Part shown: piece after piece, positions 47,316 through 57,022 of the stretch
Position numbering within the stretch: the first letter of the stretch is position 1
Layout of the letters: the number at the start of each line of letters is the position of its first letter
Assembly (NCBI RefSeq): GCF_030034735.1
Contig: NZ_CP125370.1
Coordinates: forward strand, 3,596,001 to 3,660,000
From: Paenibacillus sp. RC334
GTDB lineage: Bacteria; Bacillota; Bacilli; Paenibacillales; Paenibacillaceae
Length of the DNA stretch: 64,000 nt
Direction: 5' to 3'
The notes under the pieces: generated by a model
The model's database searches: none
What the model saw: only the letters and a program-made list of their open reading frames with translations
Told to the model about the DNA's origin: nothing
Program-made: the position numbers and the translations under genes

Positions 47316-48266
47316 TTACAATTTCTCGGCAACTCTCAGCTTGGCTGACCGGGACCGTGGATTAAGCTCCAATTCCTGCTCTGATGCCACAATCGGCTTA
47401 CGATTCACCAGCTTCAGATCGCCTATCATTTTGTCCTCCAAAATAGGCAAATCAGATGGATATATGCTTCTCGCCAAATACTCCTTGAAAATATGCTTGC
47501 ATATCCGATCCTCCAGAGAATGGAACGTAATGACCGAAATTCTGCCCCCTGGAGCCAGGCATTTTACTGCCTGATGCAAAGTATCTTCCAGTGCACCCAA
47601 CTCATCGTTTACAGCGATCCGCAAAGCCTGAAAGCTGCGTTTGGCCGGATGTCCCCCGGTTCTGCGTGCCGCAGCCGGAATTCCTTCTTTGATAATATCG
47701 ACAAGTTCCCCTGTTGTGTGAATAGGCTTGTTCTTTCGACGTTCAACCATAATCTTTGCGATCCGGCGTGAAAACTTCTCTTCTCCGTAGTGAAACAAAA
47801 TACGCGCAATCTCTGCTTCTGGCCATTCATTGACAATCTCGTAAGCCGTCAGCGAGCTACTCTGATCCATCCGCATATCAAGCGGCGCATCATGATTGTA
47901 GCTGAATCCCCGTTCCCCCTCATCGAACTGGGGCGAGGACACACCCAGATCGAACAAAATACCCTGGACCTGCGGGACGCCGTCTTTTTCGGGCAATCCC
48001 AGTTCGGCCAGCCTGTCCTGCAAGTGGCGAAAGTTGGATTTCACCAATGAAATCTTTCCTTCGTAGGCCGACAGCTTCTCGCGCGCATTGTTCAATGCCC
48101 AGTCATCCTGATCAAAGGCAATCAGCCTTCCCTCAGGGCCAAGCTGTGACGCAATGACGGAACTGTGTCCTGCCCCTCCCAACGTGCAGTCCACATAGAT
48201 CCCGTCCTGCCTGATGTTTAGTGCCTGTGTTGCTTCTTCCTTGAGTACGGTAATGTGGTGAAACAA
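47316..48266 (-). CDS. rsmH: 16S rRNA m4C1402 methyltransferase RsmH (MraW)
   Basis: It methylates N4 of C1402 in the ribosomal P site with SAM. The 316-residue protein carries [15 protein letters not shown] (SAM site), FDQDDWAL and [16 protein letters not shown]. It follows mraZ by 17 nt. Confidence 0.97.
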   Translation of the reverse strand: MFHHITVLKEEATQALNIRQDGIYVDCTLGGAGHSSVIASQLGPEGRLIAFDQDDWALNNAREKLSAYEGKISLVKSNFRHLQDRLAELGLPEKDGVPQVQGILFDLGVSSPQFDEGERGFSYNHDAPLDMRMDQSSSLTAYEIVNEWPEAEIARILFHYGEEKFSRRIAKIMVERRKNKPIHTTGELVDIIKEGIPAAARRTGGHPAKRSFQALRIAVNDELGALEDTLHQAVKCLAPGGRISVITFHSLEDRICKHIFKEYLARSIYPSDLPILEDKMIGDLKLVNRKPIVASEQELELNPRSRSAKLRVAEKL

Positions 48267-48283
48267 ACGGCTGACCTCCTAAA

Positions 48284-48721
48284 TTACAATTCAAAGTTGA
48301 AATCAACCAATTTCTCAGCAATGTCGTTAAATGCTTCTTCTGATTGGCTGAAATATTGCTCCCAAGTGTGCTTGCTCCAAATCTCTACCCGGGTGGACAC
48401 TCCCAATACGACGCACTCTTTGCTAAGCTTGGCGTATTCGCACAAATTCCCCGGTAAATTTACCCTGCCCTGTTTGTCCAATTCGCATTCAGTCGCGCCC
48501 GAGAAAAAAAAACGGGTAAACGCCCGGGCATCGGCCTTCATCAAAGGCAGTGCTTTAAGTTTTTTCTCCATGACAGCCCACTCATCCATGGGATACACGA
48601 AGAGGCATTGGTCCAGCCCGCGGGTAACCACGAACAAGGCACCGAGAAGTTCACGAAACTTGGCCGGAACAGTAAGCCGACCCTTCTCATCAATGCTATG
48701 TTGGAACTCCCCCATAAACAT
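48284..48721 (-). CDS. mraZ: Transcriptional regulator MraZ
   Basis: The protein is a ring-forming tandem AbrB-type DNA-binding protein of 145 aa that represses the dcw cluster. Two repeats are visible: [20 protein letters not shown] and [21 protein letters not shown] 48721 has AGGGGTGA at 8 nt; an ATG at 48733 would overlap this site. Direct TGGG repeats just upstream (48739-48773) are its probable operator. Confidence 0.95.
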   Translation of the reverse strand: MFMGEFQHSIDEKGRLTVPAKFRELLGALFVVTRGLDQCLFVYPMDEWAVMEKKLKALPLMKADARAFTRFFFSGATECELDKQGRVNLPGNLCEYAKLSKECVVLGVSTRVEIWSKHTWEQYFSQSEEAFNDIAEKLVDFNFEL

Positions 48722-48738
48722 TGGTTTCGTCACCCCTT

Positions 48739-48773
48739 ACCCCATTCTCCCACTTTGGCCCACTTTCCACCAC
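48739..48773 (-). promoter_or_regulatory. MraZ-box direct repeats
   Basis: On the minus strand GTGG/GTGGG/GTGGG/ATGGGG occur in phase at about 10-bp spacing (CCCAC at plus 48749 and 48759, CCAC at 48767-48770, CCCAT at 48741). MraZ proteins are known to bind TGGG-type direct repeats upstream of their own gene. Confidence 0.75.
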
Positions 48774-48892
48774 CTAAGCATAATAGATTCGCTTTAAAAA
48801 ATCAAAGACCTTCTTTACATTTCCAAAAAGTGATAAACGACAAATCCATACGGTGATGTCTGTTATTGTTGCCACGTATCATAACACGCCAA

Positions 48893-48972
48893 AAAGCCCC
48901 TTATTCCATGAAGACGAACTCCCGACAATATGCATCAGGTTTCGAAACAACATGAAAATAAAGGGCTTAGTC
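48893..48972 (-). terminator. Probable terminator after ahcY
   Basis: AAGCCCTTTATT and AATAAGGGGCTT (minus strand; 48968-48957 and 48906-48895) form an 11/12-bp stem over a long loop, followed by TTTGG. The long loop lowers certainty. The rest of 48774-49056 shows no gene I can support. Confidence 0.5.
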
Positions 48973-49056
48973 TCATTCATCAAACCAACCTATACAGACA
49001 CCTGTGTTACACGTTAAAACCTTTGAACCCGGGCATCGTGATCGGCAATGCTCAAG

Positions 49057-50322
49057 TTATGCATTCCAGCTATCCAGATAGACCTTTTGGTCCTCTGTTA
49101 AAGAATCAATTTGGATTCCCAGGCTATCCAGCTTGAAGCGGGCTACCTGCTCATCAATTTCATAAGGTACATTAATTACGGCTTTGCCCAGCTCATTATA
49201 ACGATCGTTCACATATTTCAAGCCAAGCGCCTGAAGTGCAAACGTGGTATCCATAATTTCCGCAGGATGACCATCCGCCGCAGCCAAATTCACGAGGCGT
49301 CCTTCTGCCAGCAAATACATTTTACGTCCATCCTTGAAGCGGTACTCCTCAATGTTGCGACGCACCGTCCTAATGGATTCGGAACGTTTGGCAAGCTCAG
49401 GCTTACTAACCTCCACATCAAAATGCCCCGCATTGCACAGCACAGCCCCGTCCTTCATGACATCAAAGTGCTCTCCGGTAATTACAGCTTTGTTGCCAGT
49501 CACCGTAATGAAGAAGTCACCCAGCTTGGCTGCTTCCACCATCGGCATCACATGGAAACCATCCATATGTGCTTCTACTGCCTTGATTGGATCAACTTCG
49601 GTGACGACCACGTTGGCTCCCAGCCCTTTCGCACGCATCGCAACCCCTTTACCACACCAGCCATAACCCACCACGACGACCGTGCTACCTGCCACAACCA
49701 GATTGGTTGTGCGAATAATGCCGTCGAATGCTGACTGTCCAGTACCATAACGATTGTCGAACAAATATTTGCAGTAAGCATCATTAACGGCCACCATCGG
49801 GAAGTGGAGTTGACCCTCTTTTTCGAGCGCCTTCAAGCGGATAATCCCGGTAGTCGTTTCCTCCGCCCCACCACGGATGGTAGAAATCAGATCAGGGCGT
49901 TCGGATTGCAAGAGGGTAACCAGGTCACCCCCGTCATCAATAATAAGGTCCGGCTTTGTTTCCAGCGCCTTAATTTGCAAGCTTTTAAACTCAGCAGGGT
50001 CCGGATTGTATTTAGCCAAAACCGTAACTCCATCTTCAACCAATGCTGCGCAAACATCATCTTGAGTGGACAACGGATTACTACCCGTAATTGTAACCTC
50101 AGCCCCGCCCGCCTGTACTACTTTAGCCAGATAGGCCGTTTTGGCCTCCAGATGCAGACAAATGGTTACCTTCAGACCCTTAAAAGGCTGCTCCTGCTCG
50201 AACTGTTGACGTATACGGTTCAATACCGGCATATGGGCTTCCACCCAATCAATTTTCAGATGACCCTCAGGCGCCAGTTTAAGATCGTGAACAATGCTGT
50301 TTTGCAAAGAATGGGAAGTCAT
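49057..50322 (-). CDS. ahcY: Adenosylhomocysteinase (short, archaeal/thermophile-like form)
   Basis: It hydrolyses S-adenosylhomocysteine to adenosine and homocysteine. The NAD domain GSTVVVVGYGWCGKGVAMRA is clear. The substrate-side motif is YLFDNRYGTGQS, not the NLYGCRES of typical bacterial and eukaryotic enzymes, and at 421 aa the protein lacks their insertion. This is the form found in Thermotoga and archaea, where some members use S-inosylhomocysteine. Many Bacillales instead use Pfs/LuxS. The preceding gene is bshC, 45 nt away. Confidence 0.92.
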   Translation of the reverse strand: MTSHSLQNSIVHDLKLAPEGHLKIDWVEAHMPVLNRIRQQFEQEQPFKGLKVTICLHLEAKTAYLAKVVQAGGAEVTITGSNPLSTQDDVCAALVEDGVTVLAKYNPDPAEFKSLQIKALETKPDLIIDDGGDLVTLLQSERPDLISTIRGGAEETTTGIIRLKALEKEGQLHFPMVAVNDAYCKYLFDNRYGTGQSAFDGIIRTTNLVVAGSTVVVVGYGWCGKGVAMRAKGLGANVVVTEVDPIKAVEAHMDGFHVMPMVEAAKLGDFFITVTGNKAVITGEHFDVMKDGAVLCNAGHFDVEVSKPELAKRSESIRTVRRNIEEYRFKDGRKMYLLAEGRLVNLAAADGHPAEIMDTTFALQALGLKYVNDRYNELGKAVINVPYEIDEQVARFKLDSLGIQIDSLTEDQKVYLDSWNA

Positions 50323-50366
50323 ATTTGTTCCTCCTTCATATTTGTTGTAGTTGTTAACATGCTAAA

Positions 50367-51998
50367 TCATACATAAATGACACGATGCGTACCCGTCAGA
50401 TCGGTCGGCACATCCATAATCATATCGATCAGGCTGAGGCCGTAACGGTTTAGAAAATGATAGATAGTATACACCCGTTCCTGCGGCTGTCCGAACGGAA
50501 AAAGTGACCACTCGATGCGATCCCATTGACGAAGCGCTGTTTCATTTTGCCGGAACAGTGCTTCCTGAACTTTTGCTTCCAGATAGGCAATCTGCTCCAG
50601 AATCTTCTCACGATTGGTTTCCCCAAGCCGGAGTAAACCTTTTTCAATCAAGCCTGACTGCTGTATCAGCGGTTCGTATATACGGACAAAAGCTTCCTTG
50701 GCCCCGGCAAACTGCTCCTGCATTCCAAGCTGATCGTGGGTGACAATCCATTGCTTTTTCCGTTCCTCAAGCCCGTCTCTAACTTCGCCAAAGCTCAATT
50801 CATACTTCAACATATGCTTTTCCACACCTGGCTCTACCAACGTAAAGGACATCCGTGGCAGCAGTAATGGCATCTGCATCCCCAGCACGCCAAAGGCATC
50901 CCGTGTAATCGCCCAGTAGGCAATTTCTCCTAGTCCCAGCACAGAGGCCAGCACCGGAAATAGTGAGTCCTGCATAAGAGGACGGGTTAGGACATTGTTA
51001 CTAAAACGTTCCGGGTGCCTGTCTGTCTCTTCGAGCAGTTCTTCGATTGTAAATGCCACCTGACCGCGGCGATCCGTGAACAGCCCGTTTTGCTTGAACA
51101 GCAGCAAGCGTTCTTCTTCATGGATATAAAAGAGATTCGCGCCGCCTTCATGGACATCTGCTTGCAAATGATAGCCGTAATCTGCAATCCGTGCAGCAGT
51201 CGCCCGGTAAGCTTGCTCCAGTTCATCATTGTGCTGAACCAACCGACGGAAAACAGATGCCTCCAGCTTGCGCAACGAAGGATCAGCAGAATCCAGCAGC
51301 ACTAATCCGTAGGCGCCGAAAAGAAGTCCCAGCAACTTGGCGAAGCCTTCACTTAATCCGTAAGAATCATTGAAACCATGCTTAATCATGCGTAAAATAT
51401 CAGCCTTATGCTCTGAGTCAGGCAAGCTTTGCTCTATTTCAGCCATAGCTTTCTTCCACTCTGCGGCATCGACCTTAATCGCACTAACCGAAGAACGACG
51501 TTCCGGCTGCTTATTCAGCTTGATTTTGACTGCTTGCGGGTCATTCGCCATTACATATGTATGATTGACCTCATCCCAGTCATGATCCTCACCCGCAATC
51601 CAGAAAACGGGAATAACTGGACGCCCCAGCCGTTTCTCCGCTTCCCTGGCCGCCTTAATAATCGTAGCAGCTTTGTAAACGACCAGCATCGGACCTGTGA
51701 ACAGTCCACTTTGCTGCCCGCCAACTACCACCAGAGCGTCTGGCTGCTCCAGCCGATCCAATGAAGCATGAACCGCCTCGTGTGCGTTGTATTGCTCATT
51801 GTATATACGGAGACATGCTACGACATCCTTACGGTTTAATCGCAGATGCTCCGTCTCATCCAGTCGCTTTGCTCGTTGGGCATAAGCATCGGCATGCAGA
51901 ACATTATATTCATACAAATCGCGTGCGCGTCCTGTACCCTGTATGTAATCTTCTGCCAAAGCCGACCCTCCGCGAAGCTCTTCCGGAATTATTCTCAT
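50367..51998 (-). CDS. bshC: Bacillithiol synthase (cysteine-adding enzyme) BshC
   Basis: It couples cysteine to GlcN-malate in bacillithiol synthesis, the Firmicute substitute for glutathione. Start ATG 51998 (MRIIPEELRGGS) has AGGAGG at 7 nt and gives 543 aa. Visible blocks include VGGQQSGLFTGPMLVVYKA and VIPVFWIAGEDHDWDEV, with a Rossmann-like core, and a C-terminal coiled coil. The position near mraZ matches B. subtilis yllA. Confidence 0.95.
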   Translation of the reverse strand: MRIIPEELRGGSALAEDYIQGTGRARDLYEYNVLHADAYAQRAKRLDETEHLRLNRKDVVACLRIYNEQYNAHEAVHASLDRLEQPDALVVVGGQQSGLFTGPMLVVYKAATIIKAAREAEKRLGRPVIPVFWIAGEDHDWDEVNHTYVMANDPQAVKIKLNKQPERRSSVSAIKVDAAEWKKAMAEIEQSLPDSEHKADILRMIKHGFNDSYGLSEGFAKLLGLLFGAYGLVLLDSADPSLRKLEASVFRRLVQHNDELEQAYRATAARIADYGYHLQADVHEGGANLFYIHEEERLLLFKQNGLFTDRRGQVAFTIEELLEETDRHPERFSNNVLTRPLMQDSLFPVLASVLGLGEIAYWAITRDAFGVLGMQMPLLLPRMSFTLVEPGVEKHMLKYELSFGEVRDGLEERKKQWIVTHDQLGMQEQFAGAKEAFVRIYEPLIQQSGLIEKGLLRLGETNREKILEQIAYLEAKVQEALFRQNETALRQWDRIEWSLFPFGQPQERVYTIYHFLNRYGLSLIDMIMDVPTDLTGTHRVIYV

Positions 51999-52072
51999 GG
52001 GTCTGCCTCCTGTCTCCACCAAAACCTTACTGCTTGATTGTACCGAAAGCCCTTGTCCGCGTCAAAGCTTCT

Positions 52073-52105
52073 CACAAAAAAAACCGCCAAGCAAACTCGG
52101 CGGTT
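52073..52105 (-). terminator. Terminator of the opp operon
   Basis: AACCGCC/GGCGGTT (52082-52088, 52099-52105) with eight T following on the minus strand. Confidence 0.9.
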
Positions 52106-52121
52106 GGTGCATAAAACAACA

Positions 52122-53066
52122 TCAGGCGTAAGGCTCAGCTACAAAATGTCCTTTGGACACTTCGATCAGCTTGGCATTTTCCAGGTTATAGGCTCCTGAC
52201 TTATTGCCGGATGCATCATTTGTATGAATTGGGCCAGCTTGATCACCAGGCATAATAATCCGTTTTTTGTTGGCTTCCACTTCCGGATCGGGAATTGGAA
52301 TCGCCGACAGAAGCATTTTCGTATAAGGATGGATCGGGTTTGCATACAACTCCGCGCTTTCTGCAAGCTCAACCATTTTACCCATATACATTACGGCTAC
52401 CCGGTCACTGATATGCTTGACCATTGACAGATCATGCGCAATGAACAGGTATGTCAGACCAAGACGCTCTTGAAGCTCTTTTAACAGGTTGACAACCTGA
52501 GCCTGAATAGACACATCAAGAGCCGAAATCGGCTCATCACAAATGATGAATTTAGGGTTAACTGCCAGCGCACGGGCAATACCGATACGTTGGCGCTGAC
52601 CACCGGAAAATTCATGCGGATAACGGGTTGCATGATCCGGGTTCAAACCTACCAGATCCAACAACTCTTCAATCCGCTTTTTGCGCTCTGCACGGCTACC
52701 TGCCATGTTGTGAATATCCAGTGCCTCACCGATAATATCAGAAACCGTAAAACGCGGGTTCAAGGATGCATACGGATCTTGGAAGATCATCTGCATATCA
52801 CGGCGCATAGCTTTCATTTTACCTGATGATAATTTGTAGATATCCGTACCGTTAAAGCGCACGCTACCTGCTGTAGGCTCATATAAGCGAAGAATGGTAC
52901 GGCCCGCTGTAGATTTACCACAACCTGATTCACCAACCATACCTAGTGTTTCGCCTTCGCGAATATAAAAATTCAGGTTGTCCACCGCTTTGAGCACACG
53001 GTTTTTGCCAACATTAAAATACTTTTTAAGACCTTCAACCTCAATTAAATTGTTGCTACTCACCAT
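52122..53066 (-). CDS. Oligopeptide/dipeptide ABC transporter ATP-binding protein (OppF/DppF type)
   Basis: The 314-residue ATPase has Walker [11 protein letters not shown]-loop [12 protein letters not shown], signature SGGQRQRIG, Walker [15 protein letters not shown] and the switch His (IAHDLS). It drives the OppB/OppC channel. No second ATPase gene (OppD) lies in this operon. The C-terminal oligopeptide motif is altered: where the family has a Pro/Cys cluster (PSGCRFHTRC type), this protein has [19 protein letters not shown] and no Cys. It may act as homodimer or borrow a partner encoded elsewhere. Confidence 0.9.
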   Translation of the reverse strand: MVSSNNLIEVEGLKKYFNVGKNRVLKAVDNLNFYIREGETLGMVGESGCGKSTAGRTILRLYEPTAGSVRFNGTDIYKLSSGKMKAMRRDMQMIFQDPYASLNPRFTVSDIIGEALDIHNMAGSRAERKKRIEELLDLVGLNPDHATRYPHEFSGGQRQRIGIARALAVNPKFIICDEPISALDVSIQAQVVNLLKELQERLGLTYLFIAHDLSMVKHISDRVAVMYMGKMVELAESAELYANPIHPYTKMLLSAIPIPDPEVEANKKRIIMPGDQAGPIHTNDASGNKSGAYNLENAKLIEVSKGHFVAEPYA

Positions 53067-53077
53067 GATCTCACCTC

Positions 53078-54028
53078 CTATTTCTTCAGCTTCGGATCAA
53101 GCGCATCACGCAATCCATCACCAAAAAGGTTGAACGCAAGCATAATCAAACTGATCAAACCTGCCGGGAAAAGCATACGCCAAGGATAGTACATCCATCC
53201 TGTCAGAGCTGATTCAATCATCGAACCCAACGACGCTTGAGGAGCCTGTACCCCTAATCCCAAGAAGCTCAGAAAAGCCTCGGAAAAAATAGCACTTGGA
53301 ACCGTCAAAGTCAGTGTGACGATAATCGGACCCACAGCGTTAGGCAACAGGTGACGGAACAGCAGGCGGCCTGCACCAGCTCCCATCGAGCGGGAAGCAA
53401 GCACAAATTCCCGATTTTTCAGCTGTAGCATTTCACCACGCACAATCCACGACATGTTAATCCACCCGGTCACACAGAGCGCAATAATAATCGTCGTGAT
53501 ACTTGGCTCCAGTACAACGAGCAGCAGGATCGTAACAAGCAGATATGGAATGGAATACAGAATTTCAGAAAATTTATTCATGATTTCATCTACACGGCCA
53601 CCAAAGTAACCCATAATTCCACCATAAATAACACCAATCAACAAGTCAATCATTGCTGCGGCCAAACCGATAATCAAGGAAATTCGGGCACCCATCCATG
53701 TACGGACAAACATATCACGCCCCAGATCATCTGTTCCGAACCAATGCTCCGCCGAAGGAGGAAGATTGGTGCTCAACAAATCATTCGTGCGGTCGTCGTA
53801 TGGCGAAAGCATCGGACCAACTATCGAAGCAAGTACAATAAAAATCAGAACGCTCAGGCTTGTCATTGCCAGTTTATTTTTACGAAGCCGTTCCCAAGCA
53901 TCACGCCAAGCGGATAAGCTTTCACGCTGAATAACTTCAGACTGCTTCTCATCCGCTCCGATTTTCTGAAAGTCTTCCGGTTTTACCTGAAGCTTCTCCA
54001 AATTCACAGCATTGTCTTTCACAGACAT
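53078..54028 (-). CDS. Oligopeptide ABC transporter permease (OppC type)
   Basis: The 316-residue permease has a cytoplasmic N-terminal extension, first helix (LAMTSLSVLIFIVLASIV), the LSPYDDRTNDLL/HWFGTDDLGRDMFVR segment typical of OppC, and the EAA loop EFVLASRSMGAGAGRLLFRH. It lies 11 nt before the ATPase gene. Confidence 0.92.
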   Translation of the reverse strand: MSVKDNAVNLEKLQVKPEDFQKIGADEKQSEVIQRESLSAWRDAWERLRKNKLAMTSLSVLIFIVLASIVGPMLSPYDDRTNDLLSTNLPPSAEHWFGTDDLGRDMFVRTWMGARISLIIGLAAAMIDLLIGVIYGGIMGYFGGRVDEIMNKFSEILYSIPYLLVTILLLVVLEPSITTIIIALCVTGWINMSWIVRGEMLQLKNREFVLASRSMGAGAGRLLFRHLLPNAVGPIIVTLTLTVPSAIFSEAFLSFLGLGVQAPQASLGSMIESALTGWMYYPWRMLFPAGLISLIMLAFNLFGDGLRDALDPKLKK

Positions 54029-54032
54029 AAAG

Positions 54033-54965
54033 TTATCCCTCCTTCCCGCCGGTCAGCTTAATCCGTGGATCAATAAAACCGTATGCAATATCAGTAATAA
54101 AACGTGCCACCATTAGCAAAATGCCGTAAAAAATAGTAACTCCCATAATCATGGTATAGTCACGGGTCGTAATACTGTCTACGAACACTTTACCGATACC
54201 ACCAATCCCGAAAATACGTTCAATAACGACGGAACCGGTAATAATATTTGCTGTCATAGGCCCCACATAGGTAACAACCGGCAAAATGGCGTTACGTACA
54301 ACGTGTTTGAACATTACCGTAACAGGCTTCAAACCTTTAGCCTTGGCAGTCTTGATATAATCCGCATGAAGTACTTCCAGCATGCTGGAACGCGTTAGTC
54401 GAGCGATAAACGCAATTGGCGAAGCGGATAAAGCGACAACAGGTAGGACGTAATCCATTGGACCATCAAAGCCCATGACATTAAACCAACCTAACTCCTG
54501 TGCAAAGAAGAACTGAATCAACGATGCCAGGACAAAGCTGGGAACCGCAATCCCCATAATCGCTAAAATCATCGCTACGTTGTCAATAAGCCTGCGATGG
54601 TATAAAGCTGCGAGCATACCTAGCAAGAGTCCGACAATAATCGACACAATTATGGCGACAAAGCCCAATTTAAGTGATACCGAAAAAGTTTGTCCAATAA
54701 TGTCTGTAACACTTTGGTTCAACTTTTTCATAGAAATACCAAAATCACCTGAAGCAATATCACCTAAGTATTTAAAATATTGGACATATACAGGCTTATC
54801 CAGCCCATATTGCTCCATTAACCGGGCTTGAATCTCAGGAGAAGTCGCTTTTTCACTCATGAAGGGGTTACCCGGAATTGCTTTCATGAGAAAAAACGTC
54901 GCAGAGATCAGAATGAACAAAGAAAGCAGCATATAGAAAAATTTACTGATCAAATAACGCGTCAT
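54033..54965 (-). CDS. Oligopeptide ABC transporter permease (OppB type)
   Basis: Start ATG 54965 (MTRYLISKFFYMLLSL, 310 aa) follows GGGGGGTG; an earlier start at 55004 adds residues unlike the family. Six membrane segments, the FLMKAIPGNPF periplasmic block and the EAA loop DYIKTAKAKGLKPVTVMFKH are typical. It sits 4 nt before oppC. Confidence 0.92.
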   Translation of the reverse strand: MTRYLISKFFYMLLSLFILISATFFLMKAIPGNPFMSEKATSPEIQARLMEQYGLDKPVYVQYFKYLGDIASGDFGISMKKLNQSVTDIIGQTFSVSLKLGFVAIIVSIIVGLLLGMLAALYHRRLIDNVAMILAIMGIAVPSFVLASLIQFFFAQELGWFNVMGFDGPMDYVLPVVALSASPIAFIARLTRSSMLEVLHADYIKTAKAKGLKPVTVMFKHVVRNAILPVVTYVGPMTANIITGSVVIERIFGIGGIGKVFVDSITTRDYTMIMGVTIFYGILLMVARFITDIAYGFIDPRIKLTGGKEG

Positions 54966-55085
54966 TGCCCGTTTACACCCCCCATAAATTTTTTTCGACA
55001 CCATTCGATTTTATCGAAATAGAATTGGAATGTCCAACCTACTTATTTGCATGGTTACATGATAATGGAAAAGACCATGACACAC

Positions 55086-55128
55086 AAAAAAACGGGATAT
55101 ATATGGTTGTATCCACATATATATCCCG
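55086..55128 (-). terminator. Hairpin between oppA and oppB
   Basis: A perfect 13-bp stem CGGGATATATATG/CATATATATCCCG followed on the minus strand by seven T. It should end most transcripts after oppA, so that the binding protein is made in excess over the membrane parts. Confidence 0.9.
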
Positions 55129-55161
55129 AAGTAACTATCAAACTTCAGAATTAAGCTTTAG

Positions 55162-56868
55162 TTACTGTGTAATATACGCTCTTGTGAAATCAATCGCTCC
55201 ACTAAAGTCAAGAGCTATGTCTTTTACATTCGGTTTCGTTAAAGAAACATTTGAATAGTAATAGACCGGCAGCATAACCATATCGTCTTGAACCAGAATT
55301 TTCTCTGCTTTTGCGAAATCTTCCATGCGTTTTGCTGGATCGGTTTCTGTCTTAGCTGCTTCAATCAAAGCATCATATGCAGGATTAGCGTAGCCAGAAT
55401 TATTATTAGTGTTGCCTGTTGTCCACATATCTAGGAATGTCATTGGATCATTGTAGTCGGCAGACCAACCACCACGAGCAATTTGGAAATTCAGCTTGTT
55501 ACGTGTTTGAATAAATACGCCCCACTCTTGGTTTTGGGTTTTGATGTCCACACCAAGGTTTTTCTTCCACATATCAGCGACTGCCAAAGCAATCTTTTGG
55601 TGACTTTCACTGGAGTTATACAGCAAAGTTACCGGAGGAAGTGTAGTTACGCCTTCTTCTTTCATACCTTCTTGAAGTAATTTTTTCGCTTCAGTAAAAT
55701 CTTCTTTGAAGAAATCATCTTTGTTCTCGGTACGGAACTCCTGAGAAACTCCTTTGATACCTGGAGGTACAAAGCCGTAAGCAGGAATTTGACCACCCAA
55801 TGTTACTCTCTCAACAATCGGTTGGCGTTGAATAGCCATCGCAAATGCTTTGCGGATTTTAACATTATTAAATGGTTTTTCAGTTACGTTAAATAGATAG
55901 TAATACGTACTTGCAATCCCTTTAGCCTTAAACTCATTCGGCAGTTCTTTTTTCACAGCCGGAATTTGGTCTGTAGGAATTTCACCGCTTGGCATACCTG
56001 CATAATCAAGTTGTCCACTTCTATAAGAAGCCAGCTCTGTTGCACCGCTGTTTACAAGAGACATCGTGATTTTGTTCAGCTTGATTTGGTCTTTACCCCA
56101 ATAGTTTTCACTCTTGGAAACTTCGATCTTTTGACCGCTGTCCCACGTTGTTAAAGTGTAAGGTCCATTGGTGATCATGCTGTCTTTCTGAACCGCCCAC
56201 TTGTCATTTCCTTTAATAGAAGAATGTACAGGGTAGAAGGTGTAGAAAGAAGTCAAGCCCAGGAAGTAAGGAGTTGGGTGATCCAGCTCTACTTGCAATG
56301 TATGGTCATCAACTGCTTTGACACCTACATCTTTAAAGTCTGTAATTTTAGTGCCTTTAAAAGATTTGGAAGTGCTCAGGTTGTAGCCCTCAGCATTTTT
56401 TATATAGTACAATTGGTAAGCATATGGAGGTGCTGGAGCCGTAGAAGGATCCAATACCCGTTGCCAAGCAAATACGAAGTCACTTGCTTTGACTGGGTCG
56501 CCATTACTCCATTTTGCAGTATCACGAAGCTTGAACGTATAGGTTTTGCCGTCATCGGAAATTTTCCAGGATTCAGCTACGCCAGGAATTTCTTTGCCAT
56601 CAGGACCCATACGTACAAGACCTTCATACAAAGTTTTGAGAACCGTGTTCGTTTGACTATCCTGAGCCTGTGCCGGGTCAAATGTTGGCGGCTCGGATGC
56701 CAGATTAATGCGCAAAATCTGTTTGTCGGCCGGAGCCGGTGTAGTTGAGGTATTTTCTTGCGCGCCCTTGCCATTGTTTTCGTTCTTGCTGCTGGAGCCA
56801 CAACCTGCGAGCAGTGCGCCAACTGCAAGAACGAGTGTCAAAAGGACTAAAAAGCTTTTCCTTTTCAT
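55162..56868 (-). CDS. Peptide-binding lipoprotein (OppA type)
   Basis: This substrate-binding protein, 568 aa, has a lipoprotein signal ending in the lipobox LLAGC with Cys23 as the acylated residue, then a linker rich in Ser, Asn and Thr. SBP family 5 motifs follow: LYEGLVRMGPDGKEIPGVAE, SWKISDDGKTYTFKLRD and FKGTKITDFKDVGVKAVDD. It captures peptides outside the membrane for OppB/C/F. Related proteins also take up signalling peptides used in sporulation control; whether this one does is not visible here. Confidence 0.93.
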   Translation of the reverse strand: MKRKSFLVLLTLVLAVGALLAGCGSSSKNENNGKGAQENTSTTPAPADKQILRINLASEPPTFDPAQAQDSQTNTVLKTLYEGLVRMGPDGKEIPGVAESWKISDDGKTYTFKLRDTAKWSNGDPVKASDFVFAWQRVLDPSTAPAPPYAYQLYYIKNAEGYNLSTSKSFKGTKITDFKDVGVKAVDDHTLQVELDHPTPYFLGLTSFYTFYPVHSSIKGNDKWAVQKDSMITNGPYTLTTWDSGQKIEVSKSENYWGKDQIKLNKITMSLVNSGATELASYRSGQLDYAGMPSGEIPTDQIPAVKKELPNEFKAKGIASTYYYLFNVTEKPFNNVKIRKAFAMAIQRQPIVERVTLGGQIPAYGFVPPGIKGVSQEFRTENKDDFFKEDFTEAKKLLQEGMKEEGVTTLPPVTLLYNSSESHQKIALAVADMWKKNLGVDIKTQNQEWGVFIQTRNKLNFQIARGGWSADYNDPMTFLDMWTTGNTNNNSGYANPAYDALIEAAKTETDPAKRMEDFAKAEKILVQDDMVMLPVYYYSNVSLTKPNVKDIALDFSGAIDFTRAYITQ

Positions 56869-56910
56869 CTAGCGTTTTCCCCCTAGTTCTAAAGTGGTAT
56901 ATGTTTATAG

Positions 56911-56930
56911 ATTATACAACCAGCGGTCAA
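56911..56930 (-). promoter_or_regulatory. Candidate promoter elements of the opp operon
   Basis: TATAAT (56911-56916) and TTGACC (56925-56930) occur on the minus strand but only 8 bp apart. The latter would need another -10 (TATAAA, 15-bp spacing). The start site is therefore undecided. Confidence 0.3.
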
Positions 56931-57022
56931 AAAAATCTACATCACATTTCTTTAAATTGAGCTTTTTTTTTCAAAAAAACATGATTAATTCATATTTTTT
57001 TAGGTTTTCATGTCATGTTATA

